Below, one piece after another: positions 1 through 5,067 of a stretch of 5,067 nt of DNA. Position numbers and translations under genes: made by a program. The notes under the pieces are model-generated. The model searched no databases. It saw only the letters and a list, made by a program, of their open reading frames with translations, and had not been told where the DNA came from. Each line of letters opens with the position of its first letter. Position 1 is the first letter of the stretch. Origin of the DNA: Thermogutta sp. (GTDB lineage: Bacteria; Planctomycetota; Planctomycetia; Pirellulales; Thermoguttaceae); the NCBI RefSeq assembly GCF_014359955.1, contig NZ_JACIYL010000278.1, positions 1 through 5,067 of the forward strand, read 5' to 3'.

Positions 1-1482
1 GAAGATCTTCGCCACGATCTGATCCTCTTCATCGAGGACGTCGCTGAGTCCGTGCCGCTTCGACCGGAAGAGGTCAATGAGAAGTATTACACCCTCCAGG
101 AGCTTGCCGAGAAATTCAACGTCTCGACGAAGACGATCACCAGATGGCGACGAGCGGGCCTCGTCAGTCGCCGGTTCCTGATAGACGGGCGGGTTCGACT
201 GGGCTTTTTGGAAAGCACCGTCGATCGCTTCGCCAAGGAAGAAGAAAAGCGAATTAAACGGGCGTCCCAGTTCAGTCAACTGAGCCCGCAGGAACGCGAT
301 GCCATCATCGAGCGGGCAAGGCGACTGGCTCAGGCCGGGGCTTGTCGTCCGGAAGTAACACGGCGGTTAGCCCTTCGCACAGGAAGAAGTATGGAAACCA
401 TTCGATACATATTGCAACAATTCGATCAAGCCAATCCCGAGATGGCCATCTTCCCGGAAACGCGGGGACCGCTCAGCGAGGAAACCAAAGAGCGGATCTA
501 CCGCGATTACCGGGCAGGGGAGTCTCTGGACGTCATTGCCAAGCGGTACTGCCTCACCCGGGCCCGCGTTACCCGCATCATCGACGAGATGCGGGCCAAA
601 CGGATCATGGAGCTGCCGCTCGATTACATTCCCAATGAGATCTTCGAGAAGGTAACTCCCGAGCAGGAAAAGGAGATCCTTGGGCCTCCTCCGCCCGCGG
701 AGCGACCGCAGCGCGCGGCGAGGTTGCCGCAGGGGTTGCCTCCCTACCTGGCCAGCCTGTATGAGGTGCCGCTTCTGACGCAGGAGCAGGAGATCCATCT
801 TTTCCGGAAGATGAACTACCTCAAGTACAAGGCGTCCAAGCTCCGCGAGCAGTTGCGGCAAGAGATGGACGCTCGCAAGCGTCCCAACCGCGCCCTCATG
901 GACGAAATCGAACGGCTCTATGAGGAGTCGGTGAAGACCAAAAACGAGATCATATCGGCAAACCTCCGCCTGGTGGTGTCGATTGCCAAGCGACACGTGG
1001 GACCTGCCGAAAACTTCTTCGAGTTGGTCAGCGACGGCAATATGTCGCTCATCCGGGCGGTCGAGAAATTCGACTATTCTCGCGGCAATAAATTCAGCAC
1101 CTACGCGAGCTGGGCCATCATGAAGAACTTTGCCCGGACCATCCCGGACGAGCATCGTTATCGGGAGCGCTTCCGGACCAGCCAGAACGAGCTGTTCACT
1201 CTGACCCAGGACGAGCGGTCCGACCAGGTGGAGCAGGAATCCAACCAACTCCAGCGAGAAATTCAAATTCAGAACATTCTCCAGCGGCTGGACGAGCGTG
1301 AGCGGCAGATCATCATCCGCCGCTTCGGCCTCGATCGGCAACAGGAACCGCTCACCCTGAAAGAGGTCGGTGCTGAGTTGGGCGTGACGAAGGAACGCGT
1401 TCGGCAGCTTGAAGCGCGGGCGATCAGCAAGCTCCGCAAGCTGGCAGAGGAAGAGAAGATCGATCTCTCCGATCTCGAATAA
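1..1482 (+). CDS. Sigma-70 family RNA polymerase sigma factor, RpoD-like, with N-terminal helix-turn-helix modules (5' partial)
   Basis: This gene encodes a sigma subunit that directs RNA polymerase to promoters. The frame is open from position 1. A GTG at 52 is the first possible start, but it has no well-placed Shine-Dalgarno sequence (GAGGA lies 13 nt away), so the gene probably begins upstream of the window. Residues are numbered from that GTG. Residues 13-45 look like a MerR-type helix-turn-helix (YYTLQELAEKFNVSTKTITR). Residues 77-122 and 141-183 are two further helix-turn-helix-like segments. Residues 229-255 resemble region 1.2 (SLYEVPLLTQEQEI). Residues 299-374 are region 2, with NLRLVVSIAKRH, DGNMSLIRAVEKFDYSRG and KFSTYASWAIMKNF. 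Residues 409-464 are region 4, ending in a helix-turn-helix with VTKERVRQLEARAISKLRK. Only about 35 residues join regions 2 and 4, so region 3 seems absent. The sigma-70 assignment is secure. The promoter class it reads is unknown, and it is unlikely to be a standard RpoD. Confidence 0.9.
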   Translation, partial: EDLRHDLILFIEDVAESVPLRPEEVNEKYYTLQELAEKFNVSTKTITRWRRAGLVSRRFLIDGRVRLGFLESTVDRFAKEEEKRIKRASQFSQLSPQERDAIIERARRLAQAGACRPEVTRRLALRTGRSMETIRYILQQFDQANPEMAIFPETRGPLSEETKERIYRDYRAGESLDVIAKRYCLTRARVTRIIDEMRAKRIMELPLDYIPNEIFEKVTPEQEKEILGPPPPAERPQRAARLPQGLPPYLASLYEVPLLTQEQEIHLFRKMNYLKYKASKLREQLRQEMDARKRPNRALMDEIERLYEESVKTKNEIISANLRLVVSIAKRHVGPAENFFELVSDGNMSLIRAVEKFDYSRGNKFSTYASWAIMKNFARTIPDEHRYRERFRTSQNELFTLTQDERSDQVEQESNQLQREIQIQNILQRLDERERQIIIRRFGLDRQQEPLTLKEVGAELGVTKERVRQLEARAISKLRKLAEEEKIDLSDLE

Positions 1483-1494
1483 GGCGATGCGGCT

Positions 1495-1529
1495 AACCCC
1501 CTGGGGAGGGGTTCCCGGGGGGGTTCTTT
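1495..1529 (+). terminator. Possible intrinsic terminator after the sigma factor gene
   Basis: AACCCCC at 1495-1501 pairs perfectly with GGGGGTT at 1519-1525. An alternative shorter pairing is AACCCC with GGGGTT at 1508-1513. The hairpin begins 13 nt after the stop codon and is followed by CTTTG, which is a poor U-tract. The position and GC-rich stem suit a terminator, but the weak tail and the competing folds keep confidence low. Confidence 0.35.
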
Positions 1530-1751
1530 GTCGCTCGGTGGGAATATGGGTTGTCCGTGCCTCCACGGCGACGGGGCAGGGGTCAACAAACCACGCCCGT
1601 GATTTCTTATTCTGGAGGAACCCTGCCGTAGCGAGCATCTCAACGCTGAGCGGCGGACCTGACAAGCAGGTCCCTCCGACCTCGTTGGGACAATGATGAA
1701 TACCCCCTGCCCCTTCTCAAAGGCGGGGAATGGTTCAGGACGCCCCTTCCC
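1530..1751. other. Non-coding intergenic stretch with several inverted repeats
   Basis: No convincing gene lies between the sigma factor and the rpsR promoter. Open frames that cross it on both strands have no family resemblance and run into neighbouring genes in the wrong frame. The stretch is rich in inverted repeats. GGACCTG at 1655-1661 and CAGGTCC at 1667-1673 form a perfect 7-bp hairpin with a 5-nt loop. GGCAGGG at 1575-1581 can pair with CCCTGCC at 1621-1627. A 10-bp pair spans 1573-1713. Neither hairpin is followed by a U-tract, so they are not obvious terminators. The stretch could be a dispersed intergenic repeat or a decayed element. Confidence 0.5.
1573..1713. repeat. 10-bp inverted repeat bracketing an intergenic segment
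   Basis: GGGGCAGGGG at 1573-1582 is the exact reverse complement of CCCCTGCCCC at 1704-1713, with 121 bp between the arms. The left arm can alternatively pair with CCCTGCC at 1621-1627. The arms are low in complexity (G- and C-runs), so chance is possible. No transposase or target-site duplication is visible. Confidence 0.35.
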
Positions 1752-1780
1752 TTGGCTCGTGGGGCCCTCCGCCTTATACT
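1752..1780 (+). promoter_or_regulatory. Sigma-70-type promoter for rpsR
   Basis: The -35 box TTGGCT at 1752-1757 matches four of six consensus bases. It is separated by exactly 17 bp from the -10 box TATACT at 1775-1780, which matches five of six bases. Transcription would start near 1787, giving a leader of about 80 nt before the rpsR ATG. This is the only well-formed promoter I can see in the window. It supports rpsR being a separate unit from the sigma gene upstream. Confidence 0.65.
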
Positions 1781-1786
1781 AGACGT

Positions 1787-1867
1787 TTGGCCAACCTTTC
1801 TGGACGGAAGAAGGCGAAAAAGGGTTGTTTTTGGACTTTCATGCGGTGATTTGACTGGCGGGTCGAT
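1787..1867 (+). promoter_or_regulatory. 5' untranslated leader of rpsR
   Basis: This is the inferred leader between the predicted start of transcription and the rpsR ATG. It opens with the palindrome TTGGCCAA (1787-1794). It holds a purine-rich run and a two-codon upstream frame, ATG CGG TGA, at 1841-1849 in the same frame as rpsR. The Shine-Dalgarno match before rpsR is weak (GGCGGG at 1857-1862). Ribosomal protein leaders often carry autoregulatory structure, but I cannot identify a known S18 leader motif here. Confidence 0.35.
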
Positions 1868-2110
1868 ATGGCAAAGAAAAGAATCCGAGCAAAGCGGCGC
1901 AAGCGTGACCCTCTGATGGTGGACGGGCAATACCCGCGTCCTCTCTACGTGGACTACAAGGACGTGGAGTTGCTGAAAAAGCTGACCAACCGACAGGGTA
2001 AAATTGTGGGCCGCCGCAAGACCGGCTGTGCTGCCAAAAGCCAGCACGCCATCAGTAAGGCCATCAAGCGGGCGCGAATCATGGCACTCCTACCCTTTGT
2101 CGGGGAATGA
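1868..2110 (+). CDS. rpsR: 30S ribosomal protein S18
   Basis: S18 binds the platform of the small ribosomal subunit next to S6. The 80-residue product matches the family along its core: [12 protein letters not shown] at 28-39 (compare IDYKD in E. coli), [10 protein letters not shown] at 44-53, and the highly characteristic C-terminus [13 protein letters not shown] at 65-77. The length is close to the usual 75-80. The N-terminus is a strongly basic tail ([11 protein letters not shown]). The CxxC-like cysteines found near the N-terminus of zinc-binding S18 forms are absent, and the only cysteine is Cys54. The ATG at 1868 is chosen because an in-frame stop at 1847-1849 leaves no room for an earlier start. 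The gene has its own promoter and terminator, and rpsF, ssb and rplI are not next to it. Confidence 0.95.
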   Translation: MAKKRIRAKRRKRDPLMVDGQYPRPLYVDYKDVELLKKLTNRQGKIVGRRKTGCAAKSQHAISKAIKRARIMALLPFVGE

Positions 2111-2155
2111 CATCCTGAGGAATAACGGGTTGGGTGTTTCGTTCGGAAGCACAAT

Positions 2156-2189
2156 GGCCACCGGGAGGGTGGGTGGCCTTTCTTTGTTT
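2156..2189 (+). terminator. Intrinsic terminator of rpsR
   Basis: GGCCACC at 2156-2162 pairs perfectly with GGTGGCC at 2172-2178 around a 9-nt loop, and TTTCTTTGTTT follows immediately. The hairpin starts 45 nt after the rpsR stop. A GC-rich stem followed directly by a T-rich tract is the classic rho-independent layout on the plus strand. It also bears on the start of the next gene, because an ATG at 2154 would sit on its left foot. Confidence 0.7.
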
Positions 2190-2206
2190 CGGAGTCCCTT
2201 CGGTTC

Positions 2207-2211
2207 AGGAG
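2207..2211 (+). promoter_or_regulatory. Candidate ribosome binding site deciding the M28 gene start
   Basis: AGGAG lies 11 nt before a TTG at 2223. The spacing is slightly long but acceptable. The rival is GGAAG at 2145-2149, 4 nt before an ATG at 2154. The later site is preferred because the earlier one would be buried at the rpsR terminator hairpin. Confidence 0.35.
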
Positions 2212-2222
2212 CCGACGTTGGC

Positions 2223-3284
2223 TTGGTACGTCCTGTTGCGCGCGAGCACTCCGGTTATTTTTTTCGCTTCCGGCATCAAACCGGTTGGGTGCGGTTGATA
2301 GGAGGCGTGGGCCTCTTTTTGCTGGCAGCCGTCACCTCAGGTCTGCTCGCATGGCAATTTTTCCCCCGCGGGACCGGCAGGGTGTCTCACTGGCGACTCG
2401 AGCAGATTCCTTTCGATGGTGCCCGGGCGTTTCGATATCTTCAGCAATTGTGCGAGATAGGGCCTCGGCCCAGCGGCTCGCCGGGAATGGCCAAACAGCA
2501 GGAACTCCTTCTCAAACACTTCGCCGAGCTGGGGGCCCAGGTCGAGCTGCAACGATTTTCCGGGCGGGACCCTCGTACCGGTGGTCCGGTGCCGATGGCT
2601 AACCTCATCGCGAGGTTTTTCCCGGAACGGGCGGAGCGCATTCTCCTCTGCGCCCATTACGACACCCTTCCTTTTCCGCTGCGCGACCGGATCAATCCGC
2701 GCGGCCGATTTATTGGAGCCAACGACGGTGCCAGCGGGGTTGCCGTGCTGATGGAGATGGCGCACCACGTCAGCAAGCTGCTGCCGGATTTAGGCGTTGA
2801 TATGGTGTGCTTCGATGGAGAGGAGTTCATCTTCTCGGAATGGGATCCCTATTTCCAGGGCTCGGAATACTTTGCCCAGCAGTACGTCGAATCTGCGCCC
2901 CAGCGACGCTGGCGGTACCGCGCTGCCGTCCTGTTCGACATGGTCGGTGACGCGGACCTGCAAATCTATCAGGAGCGGAACAGTGCGTGGTGGCGGGACT
3001 CCCGCTGGATTGTGGACGGCATCTGGAAGACGGCCGCCCGCCTCAAAGTCCTCGAATTCATCCCCCAAAAAAAATATGAAATTCGGGACGATCATTTAGC
3101 CCTTCACAACATCGGGGGAATTCCTTCGTGCGTGCTCATCGACTTTGATTATCCCGCCTGGCATACTCAAAACGACGTCCCCTCGCAGTGTTCCCCGTTA
3201 AGCCTGGCCAAAGTGGGGTGGGTCGTGCTCGAATGGCTGCGATCACTGGATGTGCGCGCGTTGCCCCAGCCGCAGGGTGGCTGA
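2223..3284 (+). CDS. Membrane-anchored M28-family metalloenzyme, glutaminyl-peptide cyclotransferase-like
   Basis: M28 proteins are zinc aminopeptidases or, in the animal-type branch, glutaminyl cyclases that turn N-terminal Gln into pyroglutamate. Numbering is from the TTG at 2223 (353 residues). A basic stretch precedes one hydrophobic segment at about 25-47 (LIGGVGLFLLAAVTSGLLAW), which suggests a signal anchor with the enzyme outside the cytoplasmic membrane. The metal and catalytic motifs are all visible: AHYD (His145, Asp147), GANDGASG (Asp168), DGEE (Glu200, Glu201), FDMVGD (Asp239) and WHTQND (His314). The runs DGEEFIFSEWDPYFQGSEYF, RDDHLALHNIGGIPS and PAWHT resemble human glutaminyl cyclase around its Glu201/202, Asp305 and His330. 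That favours a cyclase-like over a plain aminopeptidase role, but substrate cannot be told from sequence. The start is uncertain: an ATG at 2154 would give 376 residues but coincides with the rpsR terminator. No clear promoter is visible. The gene is convergent with clpB. Confidence 0.85.
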   Translation: MVRPVAREHSGYFFRFRHQTGWVRLIGGVGLFLLAAVTSGLLAWQFFPRGTGRVSHWRLEQIPFDGARAFRYLQQLCEIGPRPSGSPGMAKQQELLLKHFAELGAQVELQRFSGRDPRTGGPVPMANLIARFFPERAERILLCAHYDTLPFPLRDRINPRGRFIGANDGASGVAVLMEMAHHVSKLLPDLGVDMVCFDGEEFIFSEWDPYFQGSEYFAQQYVESAPQRRWRYRAAVLFDMVGDADLQIYQERNSAWWRDSRWIVDGIWKTAARLKVLEFIPQKKYEIRDDHLALHNIGGIPSCVLIDFDYPAWHTQNDVPSQCSPLSLAKVGWVVLEWLRSLDVRALPQPQGG

Positions 3285-3354
3285 TCTGGCGGTTCAAAAG
3301 GCTCGGGGTCACTTCGCGGAGCTGGAAGCACTTGCCGTTTCGGCGGTTATGGCG

Positions 3355-3379
3355 CCGCTCGCTGGAGGCGGTCTTTTCT
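3355..3379 (+). terminator. Weak plus-strand terminator candidate after the M28 gene
   Basis: CCGCT at 3355-3359 can pair with GGCGG at 3367-3371 (four GC pairs and one U-G wobble) around a 7-nt loop, followed by TCTTTTCT. It lies 70 nt past the M28 stop in the right orientation. The stem is short, so the call is tentative. The rest of 3285-3354 shows no recognisable gene or site. Confidence 0.35.
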
Positions 3380-3435
3380 GAAAGAAAATGAAAGAAAAAG
3401 AGAGTTGGGGCGATCTGCGTCTGGCCCCAACTCTC
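3380..3435 (-). terminator. Strong intrinsic terminator of clpB
   Basis: GAGAGTTGGGGC at 3400-3411 is the exact reverse complement of GCCCCAACTCTC at 3424-3435, giving a perfect 12-bp stem with a 12-nt loop. On the minus strand the stem is followed at once by TTTTTCTTTCATTTTCTTTC. That is a textbook rho-independent terminator for leftward transcription, 48 nt beyond the clpB stop. The plus-strand side has no T-tract, so it is not an efficient terminator for the M28 gene. Confidence 0.9.
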
Positions 3436-3483
3436 AACGAGCCTGTAAGCACATGCCTTACGTCGTCCGATTTGGCCTGCTTC

Positions 3484-5067
3484 TCACCGGGAACTGCCCA
3501 CGGTGGCCGGCTCCGGAACGACCCGCTCGAACGTGAACTCCTCGGTCCGATCGTCGTAATCCACCCGCATGGTGGCCCCTTCCCAATCGGTTTCCTTGAG
3601 GAGTTCCATGGCGAGCGGGTTCTCGATCCGCTGTTGAATGACCCGCTTGAGCGGTCGAGCGCCGTAAGTGGGGTCGTAGCCGAGCTCGGCGAGGGCCTCA
3701 ATCGCCCGATCGGTAACCTCCAGAGTGATTCCCTTGGAAGCCAGCCGATCCTTGAGCCGCCGGATCTGGATTTCGGCGATCTTCTTGATCTGATCTTTGC
3801 GAAGCGGATGGAAGATGATCACTTCGTCAATCCGGTTGAGGAACTCCGGCAGGAAATGTTGTTTGAGGGCCTGCATGACGGCCTCGCGGATCTCATCTTC
3901 CGTGCCGCCCGCCTGAGTGATCTCCTGGATGAGCTGGCTACCGATGTTCGAGGTCATCACGATGATCGTATTGGTGAAATCGACCGTGTGACCTTGGTTG
4001 TCAGTGAGTCGCCCATCGTCGAGCACCTGGAGGAGGATATTGAACACATCGCGATGAGCCTTTTCAATCTCGTCGAGCAGGACCACGGCATAGGGACGCC
4101 GCCGGATGGCCTCGGTGAGCACACCGCCCTCTTCATAGCCTACATAGCCCGGCGGGGCGCCGATCAACCGGCTCACGGTGTGCCGCTCCATGAATTCGCT
4201 CATATCGAGCCGTACCAGGGCGTTTTCGTCGTCGAAGAGGACTTCGGCGAGCGCCTTGCACAGCTCCGTCTTCCCGACACCGGTCGGGCCCAGGAAGATG
4301 AACGAGCCGATGGGGCGTTTCGGATCCTGCAGCCCTGACCGGCTGCGTCGCACAGCGTTGGCCACTGCTTCCACCGCTTCGTCCTGGCCCACGACCCGCT
4401 GGTGAAGCCGTTCCTCGAGCACCAGCAGCTTGGCCCGTTCGGTCTCCATCATGCGGGACACGGGAATGCCGGTCCAGGCACTGACAACCTCGGCAATTTC
4501 TTCGGGACCGACTTCCAGCCGGAGCAGCCGTTTGTCGTCGGGGACGGGATAAGAATTCTCCGCCTGCTCCAATTGTTTCGCCAGTTCGCGGCGTCGGATA
4601 TCCAATTCGTAGAGTCGCTGGTAATCTTCCTCACGTACGAGCATGCCGGAGGATTGCTTCTCTTTGATGGCGGCCTGAAGCTGATTGAATTCATGCTCGG
4701 CCTGCTGGAGCTCGTTCTGGAGACGCCGAATCTGCTCGATCGCGGCTTTCTCTTTCTCCCACTGGTCACGCAGTTTTTGCAGTTCCTGACGCAGCTTGTT
4801 GATCTCCTCCTGGATCTCGGCACGGCGCTCCTTGGCGTGTTCCTCGGTCTCATCAGCAAGTTGACGCTCGGCCAGTTCCAGTTGCACAATCCTCCGCTGG
4901 AGTTGGTCGATTTCCACCGGGACACTTTTCAGCTCCATGGCGAGGCGGCTCATCGCCTCGTCCACGAGGTCGATGGCCTTGTCGGGTAGGTAGCGGTCGG
5001 TGATATACCGGTGCGATAATCTCGCCGCAGCAACAAGAGCGGAATCCTTGATTTTCACGCCGTGATG
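3484..5067 (-). CDS. clpB: ATP-dependent chaperone ClpB, C-terminal part (5' end beyond the window)
   Basis: ClpB is a cytoplasmic hexameric AAA+ disaggregase that threads aggregated proteins through its pore, working with DnaK/DnaJ/GrpE. The visible 527 residues are numbered from position 5067. The frame enters at the end of the first AAA+ domain ([20 protein letters not shown], then [13 protein letters not shown]). A long charged coiled coil at about 50-170 is the M domain that distinguishes ClpB from ClpA and ClpC. The second AAA+ domain has Walker A GPTGVGKT (260-267), pore loop GYVGYEEGG (307-315), Walker B AVVLLDE (327-333), sensor 1 in TSNIGS (Asn374), an arginine finger in FLNRID (Arg412) and sensor 2 in GARPLKR (Arg471). 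All catalytic residues look intact. ClpB is usually about 860 residues, so roughly 340 are missing to the right. The GTG at 5058-5056 is the internal Val of HHGVKIKD, not a start. Its promoter, and any heat-shock control, lie outside the window. Confidence 0.97.
   Translation of the reverse strand, partial: HHGVKIKDSALVAAARLSHRYITDRYLPDKAIDLVDEAMSRLAMELKSVPVEIDQLQRRIVQLELAERQLADETEEHAKERRAEIQEEINKLRQELQKLRDQWEKEKAAIEQIRRLQNELQQAEHEFNQLQAAIKEKQSSGMLVREEDYQRLYELDIRRRELAKQLEQAENSYPVPDDKRLLRLEVGPEEIAEVVSAWTGIPVSRMMETERAKLLVLEERLHQRVVGQDEAVEAVANAVRRSRSGLQDPKRPIGSFIFLGPTGVGKTELCKALAEVLFDDENALVRLDMSEFMERHTVSRLIGAPPGYVGYEEGGVLTEAIRRRPYAVVLLDEIEKAHRDVFNILLQVLDDGRLTDNQGHTVDFTNTIIVMTSNIGSQLIQEITQAGGTEDEIREAVMQALKQHFLPEFLNRIDEVIIFHPLRKDQIKKIAEIQIRRLKDRLASKGITLEVTDRAIEALAELGYDPTYGARPLKRVIQQRIENPLAMELLKETDWEGATMRVDYDDRTEEFTFERVVPEPATVGSSR

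Noticed and set aside
367..1665. Long minus-strand open frame (432 codons) opposite the sigma gene
   Set aside because: It is antisense to a gene with clear family motifs, and its translation has no recognisable domain. GC-rich coding DNA commonly yields such mirror frames.
1817..1829. AAAAA/TTTTT pairing in the rpsR leader
   Set aside because: Only A-U pairs are involved, so the fold would be too weak to matter at any ordinary growth temperature.
1640..2047. Minus-strand frame covering the rpsR promoter and most of rpsR
   Set aside because: It is antisense to a certain ribosomal protein gene and matches no family I recognise.
3267..3283. CAGCC/GGCTG hairpin over the M28 stop codon
   Set aside because: It has a 5-bp stem with no T-tract after it and lies inside coding sequence, so chance is the simpler explanation.
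3277..3381. Small plus-strand frame (GTG start, 34 codons, alanine-rich) overlapping the end of the M28 gene
   Set aside because: The only AGG sits directly against the start codon, it has no recognisable family, and it overlaps the terminator region. Its protein-like look is not enough to call a gene.
3388..4338. Plus-strand open frame of 316 codons opposite clpB, and another at 4402-4989
   Set aside because: Both are mirror frames of the well-conserved clpB sequence. The first also begins inside the clpB terminator.
5056..5058. GTG as the start of clpB
   Set aside because: The frame continues upstream as HHG, and the valine belongs to the conserved HHGVKIKD segment of the first AAA+ domain. 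The gene is simply cut by the window edge.

Overview
This 5.07 kb window looks like ordinary chromosomal DNA from a GC-rich bacterium. Housekeeping-type genes predominate and there is no sign of a phage, transposon, CRISPR array or RNA gene. A planctomycete (Planctomycetota, possibly Pirellulales) is my best guess. It rests on the unusual RpoD-like sigma factor, on an rpsR standing apart from the usual rpsF-ssb-rplI cluster, and on general resemblance to that phylum. This is inference, not something the window proves.

Layout, left to right. (1) Positions 1-1482, plus strand: a sigma-70 family sigma factor whose reading frame is open at the left edge. It has three helix-turn-helix-like segments ahead of the sigma core and appears to lack region 3. 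(2) Positions 1483-1867: a 385-bp non-coding gap with a possible terminator, an inverted-repeat-rich stretch, a good -35/-10 promoter and a leader of about 80 nt. (3) Positions 1868-2110, plus: rpsR (ribosomal protein S18), apparently monocistronic, followed by a convincing intrinsic terminator. (4) About 2223-3284, plus: a membrane-anchored M28-family metalloenzyme resembling animal-type glutaminyl-peptide cyclotransferase. (5) Positions 3285-3483: a convergent intergenic gap with a weak plus-strand terminator candidate and a very strong minus-strand terminator. (6) Positions 3484-5067, minus: the C-terminal 527 residues of the ClpB disaggregase, cut by the right edge.

The genes do not form an obvious pathway. 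The three plus-strand genes seem to be separate transcription units, and clpB is convergent to them. I see no new multi-gene system. The part most worth a second look is the sigma factor. Its -35-reading helix is canonical, its -10-reading helix is altered, region 3 is missing, and the N-terminus carries extra DNA-binding-like modules.
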